64,000 nt of DNA, from contig NZ_LS483254.1 in assembly GCF_900465355.1 (NCBI RefSeq), forward strand, positions 868,001 to 932,000. Direction: 5' to 3'. The position numbers and the translations under genes are program-made. This document shows, piece after piece, positions 9,257 to 17,636 of this stretch; the stretch's first letter is position 1, and every line of letters starts with the position of its first letter. Below the pieces are notes generated by a model. The model had not been told where the DNA came from and ran no database searches. It saw nothing but the letters and a program-made list of their open reading frames with translations. This stretch comes from Candidatus Bipolaricaulis anaerobius (GTDB lineage: Bacteria > Bipolaricaulota > Bipolaricaulia > Bipolaricaulales > Bipolaricaulaceae).

Positions 9257-10723
9257 ATGGAGCTGAAGAGGATCGGCGACTTCGCATGGGAGCTCCCCCG
9301 GGCCGGGGAGATGCGGGTCCCGGGGTGGATCTTCGTCTCAGAGGAGCTCCTCCGGCCCCTCCTCTCCGGAACGGAGGGAGGGGAGGACGAGGGAGGCGGG
9401 CACGAGTGGAACGCGCTCGTCCAGGTGAGGAACGTGGCCTGCCTCCCCGGGATCGTGACGGCCTCGATCGCCATGCCCGATATCCACCCCGGCTACGGGT
9501 TCCCCATTGGAGGGGTCGGCGCGTTCGACCCCGATGGGGGGGTGGTGGCGATGGGCGGGGTCGGGTTCGACATCAACTGTGGGGTACGGGTCCTGACAAC
9601 CCCCCTCTCCCGATCCGACGTCGAGGACCGGAAGGAGGAAGTGGCCGATTCCCTGTTCGCCCACGTCCCAGCGGGCCTCGGGTCGGAGGGGAAGATCCGC
9701 CTCACCCTGAACGGGGTGGACGAGGTGCTCAAGAAGGGGGCTGCCTTCGCCCTCGAACGCGGGTACGGGCTTCCCGAGGATCTCATGTACATCGAGGAGA
9801 ACGGGCGGATGGACGGCGCCGATCCCGGTGCCGTATCCGCGAGGGCCAAGGAGCGGGAGTTCCGCCAGATCGGGACGTTGGGCTCGGGGAACCACTACCT
9901 CGAGGTCCAGTACGTGGAGGAGATCGCCGACCGCGCGGCGGCCCGCGCCTATGGTCTGGAAGAGGATCAGATCCTCGTCGCGATCCACTGCGGCTCGCGG
10001 GGGCTGGGGCATCAGATCGGACAGGACGCGCTCCCCGAGCTGGAGCGGGCGAGCCGCAAGTACGGGATCCCGATCCGGGAGCGGGAGCTCGTGTGCGCTC
10101 CGATCCGCTCCCCCGAGGGGGGGAAGTACCTCGCGGCGGTGTTCGCGGGGATCAACTGTGCCTTTGCCAACCGCCAGGTCATCGCCCACCTCGTGCGGGA
10201 GGTCCTCGCCCCCCTGTTCTCGCTCCCCCATGGGGCGATCCGCACCCTGTACGACGTGGGGCACAACAACGTCAAGTTCGAGCGCCACCGGGTGGACGGG
10301 GAGGAGCGGACGCTCCTCGTTCACCGCAAGGGCTCCACGCGCGCCTTCGGCCCCGGACGGAGGGAGAACCCAGATCGGTACCGGGCCGTGGGTCACCCGA
10401 TCTTCGTAGGAGGGACGATGGGCACCGCCTCCTACATCCTCCGAGGGACGGAAGTGGGGATGGAGAAAGCATTCGGGTCCGGGATCCACGGGGCAGGGCG
10501 GGCGATGTCCCGCGCCAAGGCCAAGAAGCGCTGGCGGGGCCAGGAGCTCGTCCAGGACCTGGCCAAGCAGGGGATCACCGTCCGCGCTCATTCCTATGCG
10601 GGGGCAGCGGAGGAGGCGCCCGGCGCGTACAAGGACGTGGACCTCGTGGTGGAAGCGGCGGTGGGGGCGGGGCTCAACGCGCTCGTGGCCAAGGTCCGGC
10701 CGCTTGTGTGCATCAAGGGGTGA
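9257..10723 (+). CDS. rtcB: RNA-splicing ligase RtcB
   Basis: Joins 2',3'-cyclic phosphate and 5'-OH RNA ends using GTP and divalent metal, for tRNA splicing or RNA repair. 488 residues from ATG 9257, preceded by aaaggaggg. Family motifs: GGVGFDINCGVR with the metal-binding Cys, GTLGSGNHYLEVQ, HCGSRGLGHQ with metal-binding His, and LLVHRKGSTRAFGPG carrying the His that is guanylylated. The N-terminus (LKRIGDFAWELP) and full length match the archaeal/bacterial RtcB1 type. No intein was seen, although archaeal rtcB often holds one. Third gene of the thpR-archease-rtcB operon, 10 nt after archease. Confidence 0.96.
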   Translation: MELKRIGDFAWELPRAGEMRVPGWIFVSEELLRPLLSGTEGGEDEGGGHEWNALVQVRNVACLPGIVTASIAMPDIHPGYGFPIGGVGAFDPDGGVVAMGGVGFDINCGVRVLTTPLSRSDVEDRKEEVADSLFAHVPAGLGSEGKIRLTLNGVDEVLKKGAAFALERGYGLPEDLMYIEENGRMDGADPGAVSARAKEREFRQIGTLGSGNHYLEVQYVEEIADRAAARAYGLEEDQILVAIHCGSRGLGHQIGQDALPELERASRKYGIPIRERELVCAPIRSPEGGKYLAAVFAGINCAFANRQVIAHLVREVLAPLFSLPHGAIRTLYDVGHNNVKFERHRVDGEERTLLVHRKGSTRAFGPGRRENPDRYRAVGHPIFVGGTMGTASYILRGTEVGMEKAFGSGIHGAGRAMSRAKAKKRWRGQELVQDLAKQGITVRAHSYAGAAEEAPGAYKDVDLVVEAAVGAGLNALVAKVRPLVCIKG

Positions 10724-10726
10724 GGG

Positions 10727-10921
10727 ATGAAGAGGACCCTCTGGATCGCGCTCGCAGTTGGGTTGGGGGCGATCGGCGCGCCCGCCGATCCCGTGGCGAC
10801 GTGCACCCTCCGCTGGCTTGCCGCGGTCGGGTTCTCCCCCGATGGGTCCCTCATCGTGACCGCGTCCGACAACGGGCTCGTTCACCTCTGGGACGTGAGC
10901 GAGATCCTCACCGCACCGTGA
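10727..10921 (+). CDS. 64-aa exported mini-protein with a single WD40 repeat
   Basis: Starts ATG 10727, 3 nt after the rtcB stop, with gggtgaggg as ribosome site. Residues 1-18 form a signal peptide (MKRTLWIALAVGLGAIGA). Residues 35-58 are a textbook WD40 repeat (FSPDGSLIVTASDNG, then LVHLWDV). WD40 propellers need about seven repeats, so this is either the remnant of a larger exported beta-propeller protein that lost its middle, or a rare stand-alone repeat. The stop overlaps the next start (GTGA), so the frame is kept in a translationally coupled chain, which argues against a dead remnant. Function unknown. Confidence 0.55.
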   Translation: MKRTLWIALAVGLGAIGAPADPVATCTLRWLAAVGFSPDGSLIVTASDNGLVHLWDVSEILTAP

Positions 10922-11967
10922 CGATCGAGGATTGGATCCGGGGCCACGTTCCCGTGGAGGCGAGCACCTCGGCCGCGCTCCGCTACGAGCGGATGATTCG
11001 GCAGGCGGCCGAGCCCCTGCCGGGGGTCCACCGCCCGGCCGACCCCGCTCAGCCGTTCGATTGGGTGGAACAGGCGCAGATCGGGGCGTTCCTCGCCGCC
11101 CTCGGCGAGGCCCGTCGCGTGCTCGACATCGGCACCGGGGACGGGTGGCCCGCGCTTCCCCTCGCGCGGCGGGTGCCGGAGGTGGTAGCCCTCGATCCCT
11201 CCCCCCGCCGGGCCGCCCATGCCCAGGACAACGCGGTCCGCCTCGGGCTCAAAAATGTGGAGGTCGCGTGCGCACCCGCTGAGGAGCTCCCGTTCCCGGA
11301 CGGTTCGTTCGACGGCGCCGTCGCGGCGTGCGCGATCGAACAGAGCACCGATCCAGCGCAGGCGCTTCGGGAGGCGTTCCGGGTCCTCCGATCCGGGGGG
11401 CGGTTCGCCGCCATGTTCGAGGACCTGTCCGCCGAGCTGAGGAGCCCGATCGAGGAGACGGCTGAGCTGTACAGCGACGGGGAGCAAGCAGTGTACCGGC
11501 TCGTCCACCGCTCGCTTGCCCCCCTCCGCGAGGTGGAGTACGAACTCCGGTTCCGGGCGAGCCCCGGCCTACGTTCCGCTGCGGAGGAGGTGCGGCCCGT
11601 GCCCACGTTCCGCGCTACCCCGGCCGAACCGGGGCTGAGGCCGGTGGCCCCCGACGATCCCGTCCTCGGGATCCCCCTCCTCGAGGCGTCGTGCGACGAG
11701 CTCATCGCGGCGCGGTCCTTCGAGCTCCGCCACCGCTCCCCCGCGGAGACGATCGCCCTCGTCGCCGAGGCAGGGTTCGAGGGGACCCGGGCGTATGGGA
11801 ACATCACCTGGCTCGCGCGGGACTTCTTTGGCCCCGCCCACCGCGACGGCCTCCTTGCCGAGCTCGCCCCACACATGGACGGGATCACCCGCGCCTTCGG
11901 TCACCTCTATGCCGCCGTTCCCGTGGGGAAGACATCGGTGTTCTTCCTCGTAGCCAGGAAACCGTGA
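10918..11967 (+). CDS. class I SAM-dependent methyltransferase
   Basis: 349 residues starting at GTG 10918, overlapping the preceding stop by 4 nt. SAM motif I is ARRVLDIGTGDGWPALPLA at about residues 64-82, followed by VVALDPSPRRAAHAQ (acidic motif II) and a motif IV region LPFPDGSFDGAVAACAIEQ. That order is the UbiE/COQ5-like small-molecule methyltransferase pattern. A C-terminal half of about 150 residues, rich in Glu and Arg, has no recognised domain. The substrate is unknown. The same frame stays open far upstream through rtcB, but that part is only a GC-rich shadow. Confidence 0.8.
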   Translation: MTIEDWIRGHVPVEASTSAALRYERMIRQAAEPLPGVHRPADPAQPFDWVEQAQIGAFLAALGEARRVLDIGTGDGWPALPLARRVPEVVALDPSPRRAAHAQDNAVRLGLKNVEVACAPAEELPFPDGSFDGAVAACAIEQSTDPAQALREAFRVLRSGGRFAAMFEDLSAELRSPIEETAELYSDGEQAVYRLVHRSLAPLREVEYELRFRASPGLRSAAEEVRPVPTFRATPAEPGLRPVAPDDPVLGIPLLEASCDELIAARSFELRHRSPAETIALVAEAGFEGTRAYGNITWLARDFFGPAHRDGLLAELAPHMDGITRAFGHLYAAVPVGKTSVFFLVARKP

Positions 11968-11968
11968 C

Positions 11969-11986
11969 CCGCGCCGGGGGGCGCGG
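11969..11986. terminator. GC-rich hairpin between convergent genes
   Basis: Seven-bp perfect stem (CCGCGCC/GGCGCGG) with a GGGG loop just after the methyltransferase stop and facing the convergent ABC exporter. There is no T-run on either side, so intrinsic termination is uncertain. Confidence 0.35.
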
Positions 11987-12037
11987 AGATCTCCGTCCAC
12001 GCGCTCGGTGAGGACCGGGCGATCGCAACCCGCCTCG

Positions 12038-13810
12038 CTAGTTCGTCCCCTCCCGGAGCGCAGCTTGGGAGATCTCGTCCTGGACCTGGACGAGGTTCAG
12101 GCGCCGGTACAGGCCATCGTGGGCCATGAGCTCAGCGTGATTCCCCCGCTCCACGATCCGCCCGTCCCGCAACACGACGATCTCGTCCGCGCGGCGTACG
12201 GTGGACAGGCGGTGGGCGATGACGATCGTTGTCCTCCCCACCATGAGCCGTTCCAACGCCTCCTGGATGAGGAGCTCCGTCTCCGTGTCCACCGCCGAGG
12301 TCGCCTCGTCGAGGATGAGGATCGGCGCATCCTTCAGGACGGCGCGGGCGATCGCGAGTCGCTGCCGTTGGCCGCCAGATAGCTTCACCCCCCGCTCGCC
12401 GATCATCGTGTCGTACCCCTGGGGCAGCTCGGCGATGAAGTCGTGGGCGTTGGCGACGCGGGCCGCCTCGATCATCTCCTCCTCCGTAGCGTCGGGCCGG
12501 CCGAAGAGGATGTTCTCCCGCACCGTCCCGTGGAACAGGAACACCTCTTGGAGGACGAGGCTCACCTGACGGCGCAGGCTGGCGAGCGTGAGGTCGCGGA
12601 GGTCGTAGCCGTCGAGGGTGATCCGCCCCTGACACGGGTCGTAGAAGCGGGGGATGAGCATGACGATGGTCGTCTTCCCCACCCCGGTCGGGCCAACGAG
12701 GGCCACCACCGACCCGGGGGCGATGTCGAGGTTGATGTCCTCGAGCACCATCTCCCCCTCGCTGTAGCGGAAGCTCACTCCCTCGAACCGGATCGCGCCC
12801 TTCGCCCGGCCGGGGAACTCGATCGCATCTGGACGCTCGGCCACGTCGGGCTCCTGCTCGAGGAGATCGGCCACCCGCTCCGCACCAGCGACCGACTGTT
12901 GGATGCTCTCCCACACGTTGCTCAGCGCCCGCACCGGCTGGTAGAGGAGCTCCAGGTAGAGGAAGTACGCAACGAGATCCGCGATGGGAAGCGTCTGGTT
13001 CAGGACGAGCCTCCCGCCAAAGTAGATGAGAACGATTGTCCCGAGCGACGCAGCGAGCTCGACCGCGGGGTGGAATACGGCCATCAGGCGCAACGCGTGC
13101 AGGAGCGAGTCCCGATAGCGGACGATCCGGGTCCACACGCGGTCCGCCTCCGCCTCCTCCCGGGTGAAGGCCTGGATCTCGCGGATCCCCGACAGGTTGT
13201 CGTTGAGGGCGGCGTTCAGTTCCCCCAGTGCGACCTGGCGCTGGCGGAACGCGGGCCGCACGTAGCGGGCGAACCCGCGCATCGCGAGCACGATGAACGG
13301 GATGGGGATCATCGAGAGGAGCGCGAGCTGCCAGCTCATGCTCATGAGGACAGCTGTGACGCCGGCGAGCATGAGCACGTTGACGAACACGTCGGGGATG
13401 GCGTGGGCGACGAGCTGCTCAAGGAGCTCGGAGTCGTTGACCATCCGCGACATGAGCTGGCCCGTCTGTTTGTCCTCGTAGAAGCGGAGCGACAGGCGCT
13501 GGAGGTGGCGGTACACGTCGTTGCGCACGTCGGCGACCACGTGCCAGCCAGCGACGTGGGCAGCGTAGGAGCGCGTGAACTGCATCAGGGCGCGCAGGAT
13601 GTACACGGCGAGGGCGAGCAGGGCGAGCCGCGCCACGAGGGTGAGCGCCTCCGGACCCGCCCCCGGATCCGTGACCGCGGCAACCATCGTCCGCACGATC
13701 CACGGGGCAACGAGCTGGACCCCGACCAGGACGAGCATGCTCGCCACGGTCAGCACAAGCGAAAGCCGGTACCGCTTTGCGTACTGGAAGACCCAGGCCA
13801 GTCCCTTCAC
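12038..13810 (-). CDS. ABC exporter half-transporter (fused membrane and ATPase domains)
   Basis: MsbA/BmrA-type type IV ABC exporter, 590 residues. The N-terminal membrane domain has about six segments (residues 15-315), then an ATPase with Walker A VGPTGVGKTT, Q-loop, signature LSGGQRQRLAIARA and Walker B LILDEATSAVD with an H-loop (IVIAHRLST). A complete half-transporter, so it should work as a homodimer; substrate unknown (lipid, peptide or drug). Start is GTG at 13808-13810 with a strong upstream site (gaggagg on the minus strand). It stands alone, so there is no partner to suggest substrate. Confidence 0.92.
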   Translation of the reverse strand: MKGLAWVFQYAKRYRLSLVLTVASMLVLVGVQLVAPWIVRTMVAAVTDPGAGPEALTLVARLALLALAVYILRALMQFTRSYAAHVAGWHVVADVRNDVYRHLQRLSLRFYEDKQTGQLMSRMVNDSELLEQLVAHAIPDVFVNVLMLAGVTAVLMSMSWQLALLSMIPIPFIVLAMRGFARYVRPAFRQRQVALGELNAALNDNLSGIREIQAFTREEAEADRVWTRIVRYRDSLLHALRLMAVFHPAVELAASLGTIVLIYFGGRLVLNQTLPIADLVAYFLYLELLYQPVRALSNVWESIQQSVAGAERVADLLEQEPDVAERPDAIEFPGRAKGAIRFEGVSFRYSEGEMVLEDINLDIAPGSVVALVGPTGVGKTTIVMLIPRFYDPCQGRITLDGYDLRDLTLASLRRQVSLVLQEVFLFHGTVRENILFGRPDATEEEMIEAARVANAHDFIAELPQGYDTMIGERGVKLSGGQRQRLAIARAVLKDAPILILDEATSAVDTETELLIQEALERLMVGRTTIVIAHRLSTVRRADEIVVLRDGRIVERGNHAELMAHDGLYRRLNLVQVQDEISQAALREGTN

Positions 13811-13993
13811 CGCCCCTCCTCACGGGAACGTCAGGGGCATCCCCCTGGCGAACCAGGCCGCATTGTACCCGCGTCCGCCTGGGCCCGCAGTCCCTCGCGT
13901 CCGGTGCGCGATGCGGTGTTCTACCCCCGCCCTTGCCCCTCCACGGCCCGGGCCCCCCCGCGGCACGGTGAAACCGCGGGTGCCCCGACGGTG

Positions 13994-13999
13994 TAGAAT
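13994..13999 (+). promoter_or_regulatory. candidate -10 for the Cys-rich protein gene
   Basis: TAGAAT hexamer ending 17 nt before the ATG at 14017, with a ribosome site (ggaggtgg) in between. No clear -35 was found. Confidence 0.35.
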
Positions 14000-14016
14000 G
14001 CGGCGGAGGTGGTAGC

Positions 14017-14604
14017 ATGATGAAGCGGGCAATTCTCTCGACACTGGCGATCGTGCTGCTCGGGGGAGGTCTGGCGCTAGGACAGGTGTGCTGCCCTCCG
14101 CCCCCGTGCTGTCCCCCTCCCCCCCCGGAACCACCCTGTTACACCACGTTCTGGGTCGGGGAGCCGCTCTTGGTGGAGCTGGTCATCCCGTGGGGCCTGT
14201 TCTGCTGTTGCTGCTGTGGGACGACGACGATGATCACGGGGTGGTCGGTGGAGGCGTTCAGCGGGGGGGTCGTGTACCAGTACACCTACCCCGCTCCGGT
14301 GAGCGCGGACACGCAGATCGTGTGGGACCAGAAGGATCTCGCCGGGGTCCAGGTCGCACCGGGGTTCTACACGATCACGGTCACAACCACGGACAAGGTG
14401 GTGCAGACCTACGTGAAAATCGACGAGAAGCAGAGCGATTGCTGCTTCTTCCTCTGCACACCGCTCTCTAGGCCGTGCGGGATCTCACTCTGTGATCCGT
14501 ACCTCAAGGTATCGCGGGCCCCAACCTGCACCACGTGTGGCGATCCGTGTTGCGGCCCGTGCGGCTGCCTCCCGTTCCTGTTCTTCCTCGGCATCGGGAA
14601 GTGA
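14017..14604 (+). CDS. very cysteine- and proline-rich secreted protein
   Basis: 195 residues with a signal peptide (residues 1-22, LAIVLLGGGLALGQ). The protein contains 21 cysteines in clusters: VCCPPPPCCPPPPPEPPC at the mature N-terminus, FCCCCCG near residue 65, SDCCFFLC near 141, and a C-terminal run CTTCGDPCCGPCGC. The middle (VEAFSGGVVYQYTYPAP to YTITVTTTDKVVQTYV) looks like one extracellular beta-sandwich domain, similar in layout to FlgD-like or Big-type repeats. No known metal-binding family was recognised. The Cys clusters could hold metals or form disulfide crosslinks outside the cell. Translationally close to fpg, whose TTG start lies 1 nt after this stop. Confidence 0.75.
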   Translation: MMKRAILSTLAIVLLGGGLALGQVCCPPPPCCPPPPPEPPCYTTFWVGEPLLVELVIPWGLFCCCCCGTTTMITGWSVEAFSGGVVYQYTYPAPVSADTQIVWDQKDLAGVQVAPGFYTITVTTTDKVVQTYVKIDEKQSDCCFFLCTPLSRPCGISLCDPYLKVSRAPTCTTCGDPCCGPCGCLPFLFFLGIGK

Positions 14605-14605
14605 G

Positions 14606-15442
14606 TTGCCGGAGCTCCCGGATCTGGAGGTCGTGCGGGACATCCTCTCCCCCCGGATCGTGGGGCAGGCGGTCCGGGGGGTGGAGGTCAACCGTCCCGA
14701 TCTCCTCCGCACCGGGGAGGGAAGTGTATCCCTCCTCGTAAGGAAGGAACTCCACGCGATCGGGCGGCGGGGAAAGTACCTCCTCTTCTCGTTTGGGCCG
14801 GAGGCTCACCTCCTCGTTCACCTCATGCGCTGGGGATGGCTGTGGCACGGTCCGCATGGGTACACGCCGACCACGGCGACCCAGCTCCGGCTGATGTTCG
14901 ACGATGGGTCCGATCTCCGCCTTATCGAGGCGCGGTCGCCGTACCTGGCGGCGGCGTGGGTGGTTCCCGATCCGAAGACCGCTGAGCCGTTGCGGGGCCT
15001 CGGCGTGGAGCCCCTGTCCGCTGAGTTCACCCCGGAGGTCCTGCGCCACCTCATCGCGGGGAAGCGCCGGCCTCTGAAGCGGTTCCTCACGGACCAGTCG
15101 CTGATCGCCGGGATCGGGAACGCCTACGCGGACGAGATCCTGTTCCGGGCTCGGCTATCCCCGGTCCGCTACACCCATACCCTGACGGAGGACGAGCTCG
15201 ACCGTCTGTGGCACGCGATCGGGGAGGCCCTGCGCTGGGCGATCCGCGAGATCCGGGCGCGGGTGGGGGACGTACTGTTCGATCGTGAGGTGCGCGACTT
15301 CCTCTTCGTGCACGGAAAGAAGGGCGACCCGTGTCGGGAGTGCGGGACCCCGATCGCGGAGATCCTGTTCGAGGACGCCCGGACCAACTACTGCCCACGC
15401 TGCCAGGGCCCACGCGTCGCCCCTCCGCTCCGTCGCGGGTGA
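14606..15442 (+). CDS. mutM: formamidopyrimidine-DNA glycosylase (Fpg/MutM), TTG start
   Basis: Removes oxidised purines from DNA and nicks the abasic site. The catalytic residue is the N-terminal Pro exposed after Met removal. A TTG start at 14606 gives MPELPDLEVVRDIL, exactly the family start with Pro2 and Glu3; any upstream ATG would bury this Pro and inactivate the enzyme. 278 residues. Also seen: GRRGKYLLF with the conserved Lys, the helix-two-turn-helix LIAGIGNAYADEILF, and a C-terminal zinc finger of two CxxC pairs (CREC, then CPRC). Starts 1 nt after the Cys-rich gene, so translation is probably coupled. Confidence 0.93.
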   Translation: MPELPDLEVVRDILSPRIVGQAVRGVEVNRPDLLRTGEGSVSLLVRKELHAIGRRGKYLLFSFGPEAHLLVHLMRWGWLWHGPHGYTPTTATQLRLMFDDGSDLRLIEARSPYLAAAWVVPDPKTAEPLRGLGVEPLSAEFTPEVLRHLIAGKRRPLKRFLTDQSLIAGIGNAYADEILFRARLSPVRYTHTLTEDELDRLWHAIGEALRWAIREIRARVGDVLFDREVRDFLFVHGKKGDPCRECGTPIAEILFEDARTNYCPRCQGPRVAPPLRRG

Positions 15443-15447
15443 GACCA

Positions 15448-16359
15448 TCAGGAGAGGAGGAGGACGAGGATCGCCTTCTGGGCGTGGAGGCGGTTCTCGG
15501 CCTGATCGAACAGGACTGAATTCTCGCTCCGGGAGGCCTCGTAGGTGATCTCCTCCCCATAGTGGGCCGGGAGGCAGTGCATGACGAGGCAGCCCCGGTT
15601 CGCCAGCGCCAGGAGGTCGAGGTCGATCGTGAACCCGCGGAATGTCCTCCGGCGGGCCTCGGCTTCGTCCTCCTGGCCCATGCTCGCCCAGACGTCGGTG
15701 TACAGGATGTCCGCGCCCCGCGCCGCTTCCCGCGGGTCGTGGACGATGTCCACCGTCGCCCCACCGCTCCGCGCGGCCTGGACAATGTCCGCGTTGGGCT
15801 CGTGCCCCACGGGACAGGCGATCCGGAACTGCAGCCCGAACGCGGCCGACGCCTCGAGGAGCGAGTGGGCGACGTTGTTCCCGTCACCGATGAACGCCAG
15901 GGTCAGGCCCGGTAGCGATCCCACCTTCTCGCAGACGGTGAGCATGTCCCCCAGGGCTTGGCACGGGTGATGAAGGTCGGATAACCCGTTGATCACAGGG
16001 ACCGTGGCGTAGCGCGCCAGCTCCTCCACAATGTCGTGGCCGAACACCCGCGCCATGATCCCATCGGCGTACCGGGAGAGGTTGAGGGCGATGTCCTCCG
16101 TCGTCTCCCTCTTCCCAAGCTTGATGTCCTCGGGCCCAAGGTAGAGGGCGTGTCCGCCGAGGTGGGTCATCCCGACCTCGAACGAGACGCGCGTCCGGAG
16201 GGATGGTTTTTGGAAGACCATGGCGAGGGTCTTCCCCGGGAGCACGTCGCGGTGCGAGATCCCCGCCCGATGTTCCCGCTTGAGGTGCCGCGCGAGATCG
16301 AGGGCTTCCCGCAGTTCGGGAGCCGACCAGTCAGCGAGGCGCAGGAAATGCCGGTTCAC
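15448..16359 (-). CDS. argF: ornithine carbamoyltransferase
   Basis: Makes citrulline from ornithine and carbamoyl phosphate. 303 residues. Motifs: SLRTRVSFE (carbamoyl phosphate site, normally STRTR) near residue 53, HPCQALGDMLT near 131, and MHCLPAHYGEEI with the catalytic Cys near 266. HCLPAH marks ornithine rather than aspartate transcarbamylase. GTG start. Last gene of a minus-strand set after the AsnC-domain gene and the saccharopine-dehydrogenase-like gene (13-nt gap), so all three may serve amino-acid metabolism. Convergent with fpg, 5 nt away. Confidence 0.93.
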   Translation of the reverse strand: MNRHFLRLADWSAPELREALDLARHLKREHRAGISHRDVLPGKTLAMVFQKPSLRTRVSFEVGMTHLGGHALYLGPEDIKLGKRETTEDIALNLSRYADGIMARVFGHDIVEELARYATVPVINGLSDLHHPCQALGDMLTVCEKVGSLPGLTLAFIGDGNNVAHSLLEASAAFGLQFRIACPVGHEPNADIVQAARSGGATVDIVHDPREAARGADILYTDVWASMGQEDEAEARRRTFRGFTIDLDLLALANRGCLVMHCLPAHYGEEITYEASRSENSVLFDQAENRLHAQKAILVLLLS

Positions 16360-16372
16360 GGCCTACCCCCTC

Positions 16373-17605
16373 TCACGAAGACGACTCCACTTCCCGCACG
16401 GCGATCCCCCGCCGGGCGAGGTCGGCGATGAACTCTGGGTAGAGCTCACTCGTGATCGCGTCCTCCGGGGGCACGATCCCCCGCCCCCGGATCTTCCCTG
16501 CCCCCACGAAGCGGGCGCCGATCGCGGCTGCGAACCCGGTGACGCGGGCCATGGACGAGATCCCCGTCACGGGGTCCGCCTCGTCCCACAGGTAGTAGTC
16601 CACCCGGGCCTGCCGGCCGGCCTTCGTTCCCAGGACCGTGTTCCACATCACGCATACGTCCCGCTCGCCTGGTCTCGGTTGGAGCCGCGGGGTGAGCAGC
16701 CGCGCCAGGAACTCCCGCGGGACGACCGCCATCCCATCGAGGCGGACCGGGTCGAGGTCGAGCAGTCCGCACTCCCGCAGCACGTCCACCGCCGCGTAGT
16801 GGCCCGGCCAGCGGATCGTTTTCTCCGCGAAGTCCCCGAGCTCCGGCCGGGTATAGATGAAGGAGGGCATCCCGGGGGTGATCGCGCACTCCAGGGTCTC
16901 GTTCACTCCGAACTGGCGGAACGGGAACGTCTCCCGGTCGGTGAGGGCGTCGACCTCCACCACCCGCCCGTTTTTCTTCACCTGGACCTTGATCATGTAC
17001 TCGCGCAGCACGTGGTCGAACGCCCACGTCACCATGTACCGCAGGGGATGACGGGCCGCGGCCGCCTTCTCCGGGATCCCCCCCACCCGCGCCACTGCCG
17101 ACCGGGCCCGGTCCAGCTTGCGGATCCCCTCCCCAACGGTGATGTTGGAGATCCCGGGCGCGAACCCGATCCCGTCCAAGAACGTGACCTCGTTGCGGAG
17201 GGCCTGTTCGTGGAGCCACTCCCCGTACTCCTCGGCCGTCATGCCGGGGGGGAGTTCGAGCCCCTCCGTCTCGTAGGGGTCTGGCCGGCGATGGTACTCC
17301 TCGAGCATGTCCACAACGTGCACCCCGTGTTCGATGGCCTGGTGGGCCGCCCGGTAGCTCGTGCGGCGATCGGGGAGGGCATTCACCACCACGTCGTAGT
17401 CAGCGAGGACCTTCCTCACGCCCCCGCCCGCCACATCGCCGGGATGGAGCACGACCTTCTCGCTCCCGATCCACTGTTTCGTCCGCTGGAGGGCATCCGG
17501 CGACCGGGAGACGAGGCCCACGGCCTCTACACTGTCCTCCCGCACCAGATCCCAGGCCACCGCCGCTCCGATCTTCCCTGTTCCCCCGAAGACGAGGATC
17601 TTCAT
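16373..17605 (-). CDS. saccharopine dehydrogenase-like NAD(P)-dependent enzyme
   Basis: 410 residues. The N-terminal Rossmann loop is LVFGGTGKIGAAVAWDL, followed by the saccharopine reductase/Lys9-type arrangement: VVVNALPDRR, then DGIGFAPGISNI starting the catalytic domain at about residue 145. Members act on saccharopine, lysine (lysine 6-dehydrogenase) or carboxyspermidine; the sequence alone does not separate these. It lies between a stand-alone AsnC/Lrp ligand-binding domain and ornithine carbamoyltransferase, suggesting lysine/ornithine-type amino acid chemistry. The ATG at 17605 is preceded by aaaggatg. The 31-nt gap to the upstream AsnC-type gene supports one operon. Confidence 0.8.
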   Translation of the reverse strand: MKILVFGGTGKIGAAVAWDLVREDSVEAVGLVSRSPDALQRTKQWIGSEKVVLHPGDVAGGGVRKVLADYDVVVNALPDRRTSYRAAHQAIEHGVHVVDMLEEYHRRPDPYETEGLELPPGMTAEEYGEWLHEQALRNEVTFLDGIGFAPGISNITVGEGIRKLDRARSAVARVGGIPEKAAAARHPLRYMVTWAFDHVLREYMIKVQVKKNGRVVEVDALTDRETFPFRQFGVNETLECAITPGMPSFIYTRPELGDFAEKTIRWPGHYAAVDVLRECGLLDLDPVRLDGMAVVPREFLARLLTPRLQPRPGERDVCVMWNTVLGTKAGRQARVDYYLWDEADPVTGISSMARVTGFAAAIGARFVGAGKIRGRGIVPPEDAITSELYPEFIADLARRGIAVREVESSS

Positions 17606-17636
17606 GCTCGTTCACATCCTTTGTACGGATCGCACA

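Noticed and set aside
9286-10917. Long open frame through rtcB continuing into the methyltransferase
   Set aside because: The part before 10918 lies in another frame of rtcB, is Arg/Gly/Pro-rich and has no domain; only the methyltransferase part from GTG 10918 is real.
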